From the NCBI GenBank assembly GCA_014898425.1, contig RCSZ01000007.1, positions 620,001 through 684,000 on the forward strand: DNA of 64,000 nt, read 5' to 3'. Both the position numbers and the translations under genes were made by a program. Source of the DNA: Botryotinia globosa. Lineage: Eukaryota; Ascomycota; Leotiomycetes; Helotiales; Sclerotiniaceae. The notes beneath the pieces are model-generated. The model was not told where the DNA came from, made no database searches, and was given only the letters and a program-made list of their open reading frames with translations. This document shows positions 61,597 to 64,000 of the stretch, piece by piece (positions within the stretch are counted from its first letter, which is position 1; each line of letters opens with the position of its first letter).

Positions 61597-63153
61597 CTAT
61601 CGCTGCTTCTGGACCCAACAGCCTCCCCTACTAACTACTATATCCTTTCCATAGTTCCATGGCCATTGCGAGGGTTTAGGTCTATCGGATGTTTCATAGT
61701 CATCAAAGAGCTCTCTGATACCCCAATATTCACCATTGGCGATTCCGTCCTCATAAGTTGGAATGACATACTCGTGTCCCCACCAACATATGTGCATTTG
61801 GCTAGTGGGATACGGAGAAAAGGTGAAGTGATGATGGCTCTCGCATGCTGGCTGTAATCCATCAAAGGGTAAAGCATCTCCGTCTTTCTCCCAATGTACC
61901 AGAAAAGCTAGAGCTACCTCGACATTCTTCCAGAAGCTCATGTTCCCTTCAGTGAGGAATTGTCTTTTCAAGCGCCTTGGATGTGCAAGAGCTTCGTCCC
62001 TATGTTCAGAATTCGTAAATTCTTCAGTATCCAAATCGAATCTGTGAGGAGTCGCAAGTCGTTCAATTTGTAAGACACGCTTTAGCTCGTCCATGAAGTT
62101 GACATCTGTTGCTTTTACAACTGCCAAAGGACCGAAATAACCCCTTGGATATTTCCATTCGTCAGCCTCCGGGGTATGATTAGCAATCAACGACAGGTGC
62201 TTCAGTCTAGGGAATTGCTGTTCTAGGAGAAATGGAACAGTATTAGTCCACCATGAGCCAATTTGAACTCTGTAGAGAGGGACGTCAGAGATGGCAAGAT
62301 TGGTAATTGCGGAGAGATCTGGACGGCTTTGAAGCCAAGCTAGCGTGTTAAAAGTCTGCTCGATATTCTCGGCAACTAGAGTATCCACCTTAGAGTCGAT
62401 CCAGCCTTTGCTCTGTACTCGTACACAGGCGGCTTGTCGTGTCCCCCCTTGTGAGCAATGGTATGTGCCATCTACAGGTCTAACTCCTCGAGGACGGTGG
62501 TAATGTTCCAAAAATATCTCGGAGGATTCTCGACATGTCCACAAGAGATTTTCTGGTGATAAATTCGCACTTGAATCATCGTCAAAAGACAGAGTCGCGG
62601 TGATGAGACGTGAATTTAATTCATCGGACCATACGATACGTGAATCAGAGTCGGTTGCCAAATGAAGACTTATTGTGCGAGGATCTGGAAGTACGTGAAG
62701 CCATATCTTTCTTCGTAGTTCATATGGAAGTCTGTGAAAACATGTAAATTGATCATAAGATGATCTTCTTTCAAGCTCGACCCAAGTATAAAGGTATTTA
62801 CCCGGCACGAAATTCTTACGGTAAAACTGTTTGTACCACATTCCATTATTTGCAGCGTCGTCCTTGAACAAGTAATTTGGTGATGTGTTGCGCCATGGGC
62901 ATACAAGAGGTCCTTCAGTGAGTTCCAAATTGACGGTTGATTCATCGATAGTAGCGGACTTTTCATGAGTAATCTCTTCCTGCAAATCGTTTGTGGTTTG
63001 CATGTTTGCGACAGTCATGATAGACTGATGAGACTTGTTGATACTGTCGCTAGATAAAGGAGGGTCTTGATCCTTCATGACTCTGGCGTTCTCGATTGCT
63101 GGAATATTCGGAAGATTCGAGCCTGAGATGGCCTCATTCTTTGATCCTGCCAT
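61597..63153 (-). CDS. 2EXR-domain protein (518 aa, single exon)
   Basis: Intact, intronless member of the same family as the genes at 42.1, 51.3 and 53.3 kb. ATG at 63153 (ATGGCAGG) begins an acidic, Ser/Thr-rich N-terminus of about 130 residues. The 2EXR motif FTCFHRLPYELRRKIWLHVL lies at about 136-155. LLWTCRESSEIFLEHYHRPRG, GWIDSKVDTLVAENIEQ, FPRLKHLSLIANH, MSFWKNVEVALAF and the C-terminal YWGIRELFDDYE plus QWPWNYGK follow. It has no signal peptide or membrane segment. The biochemical role of the family is unknown; similarity to F-box/LRR-type organisation (short N-terminal helical motif plus repeat-like body) is only a resemblance. It starts 330 bases from the copia element, so expression may be affected by heterochromatin. 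Confidence 0.88.
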   Translation of the reverse strand: MAGSKNEAISGSNLPNIPAIENARVMKDQDPPLSSDSINKSHQSIMTVANMQTTNDLQEEITHEKSATIDESTVNLELTEGPLVCPWRNTSPNYLFKDDAANNGMWYKQFYRKNFVPGKYLYTWVELERRSSYDQFTCFHRLPYELRRKIWLHVLPDPRTISLHLATDSDSRIVWSDELNSRLITATLSFDDDSSANLSPENLLWTCRESSEIFLEHYHRPRGVRPVDGTYHCSQGGTRQAACVRVQSKGWIDSKVDTLVAENIEQTFNTLAWLQSRPDLSAITNLAISDVPLYRVQIGSWWTNTVPFLLEQQFPRLKHLSLIANHTPEADEWKYPRGYFGPLAVVKATDVNFMDELKRVLQIERLATPHRFDLDTEEFTNSEHRDEALAHPRRLKRQFLTEGNMSFWKNVEVALAFLVHWEKDGDALPFDGLQPACESHHHFTFSPYPTSQMHICWWGHEYVIPTYEDGIANGEYWGIRELFDDYETSDRPKPSQWPWNYGKDIVVSRGGCWVQKQR

Positions 63154-64000
63154 GATTTATTGGAGTGATGTTAAGACACAACTGTTTCTCGTAATCAAGG
63201 ATGTGAATAAAATGTAGATGTTGCGGAGGAGAAATGTACAGACTTAAATACTTGGAGGTTCATTTAGAGCTAGGACCATGTACAGTCGATGGTATACAGC
63301 AGATCCCTAGTGAGCTCTCAGTGAATTTAGTGCTCTACAAGTCATATTTCTTCATTCATCAATGGTGAAGGTATGCGGATGATGTATAGATCATAGAGTC
63401 AAGAATGAATGGCGACGATTGGCCTATATAGCTTCTAGCCTCGACTATTTTCCAAGTCTCGCTCGCCTAATCAGAACCTGGTCTCTGCAAATGCTGCTAT
63501 TCCTTCGTATGATTCACCCAGCTAACCTGAAAATACCATATGGGACTCTATACTATATACTCAGGCCACCGCTAAAACTCCTGCGTTAGTACCCAGGTAG
63601 CTATCCTTTGATTTCGTCCATTCGTAGCAAATAGATACTCCACTTATTGTATACAAGGATAATCTTAGGTAAACTTAGAAGCAAATACCTACCCGTGAAG
63701 ATCCAAAAAATCTTAGTAAGCCGAATTTAGTAATATTCTGGGGCGCGGAAGTCGTTAAGAGTTAGGACAGATATGAAGAATTGGCGAGAGAGATGACTTG
63801 TATGAGCGCGGCCATAGGCGTATAAAGTGTTGCGGAATGCTGTGCAGAGAGAAATGTTTGTTTTGAGAATTGTACAAACAAGGCGTTGGTGAGGGATTCC
63901 GTATAATCGTACTTCCGCCACGAATATATAGCACTCTACAATATTCTTCATAAGAGTATCCGATCTTGTCTTTAATCTTCGTTGTCTTTACTCGAACCGG
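63154..64000. other. upstream region of the 2EXR gene
   Basis: 847 bases containing the promoter of the preceding minus-strand gene. A minus-strand open frame at 63727-63951 has no recognisable features and was not called. Confidence 0.45.

Overview
The window reads as a filamentous ascomycete chromosome segment. Its genes carry 49-264 nt spliceosomal GT..AG introns, many with a CTRAY-like branch site. It encodes Zn2Cys6 transcription factors, 2EXR-domain proteins and a fungal-type Git3/cAMP-receptor-like GPCR. It also holds long AT-rich blocks in which transposon proteins are still readable but changed throughout in the C-to-T / G-to-A way expected of RIP (repeat-induced point mutation). Gene content and the Ty3 and Copia families fit a leotiomycete such as Botrytis/Sclerotinia. 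That placement is inference; no marker gene is present.

Layout. 1-3.4 kb: gene-poor and pyrimidine-rich, with tandem repeats. 3.4-9.7 kb (all minus strand): an NmrA/EasG-like oxidoreductase broken by an in-frame TGA, a Zn2Cys6 regulator (4 exons) and an Atg22-like MFS permease (3 exons). 11.9-15.5 kb: a 10-exon hydantoinase/oxoprolinase-DUF917 fusion protein. 15.5-18.8 kb: repeats and a non-autonomous DNA transposon. 18.9-20.6 kb: a secreted GH43-like protein, followed by a 475 bp MITE with long terminal inverted repeats. 21.6-24.8 kb: a divergent pair, a Zn2Cys6 regulator and an AYR1-like short-chain dehydrogenase. 26.8-27.5 kb: a secreted CHRD-domain protein.

28.0-38.0 kb is a nest: a pogo/Fot1-like DNA transposon (TA target duplication) with a complete, RIP-killed Ty3/gypsy chromovirus (TTATT duplication) inserted in it. 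38.2-54.2 kb holds a possible Cys-rich small protein, two damaged 2EXR-family genes and one intact one, a tyrosine-phosphatase pseudogene with at least four frameshifts, and an intact GPCR gene, separated by long gene-free stretches. 55.2-61.3 kb is a complete, RIP-killed Ty1/copia element (CATGC duplication). A much less mutated solo LTR of the same gypsy family sits inside it (GTATC duplication). An intact 518-residue 2EXR protein follows at 61.6-63.2 kb.

The left 27 kb looks like ordinary core/accessory metabolism: regulators next to transporters or oxidoreductases, and secreted enzymes. The right 36 kb looks like a fast-evolving compartment. Four divergent members of one 2EXR family lie around RIP-inactivated transposons, with one full-length disrupted gene and one truncated copy among them. 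Exon structures given here were joined by hand from splice signals and reading-frame continuity. Every multi-exon model marked intact closes to a whole number of codons.
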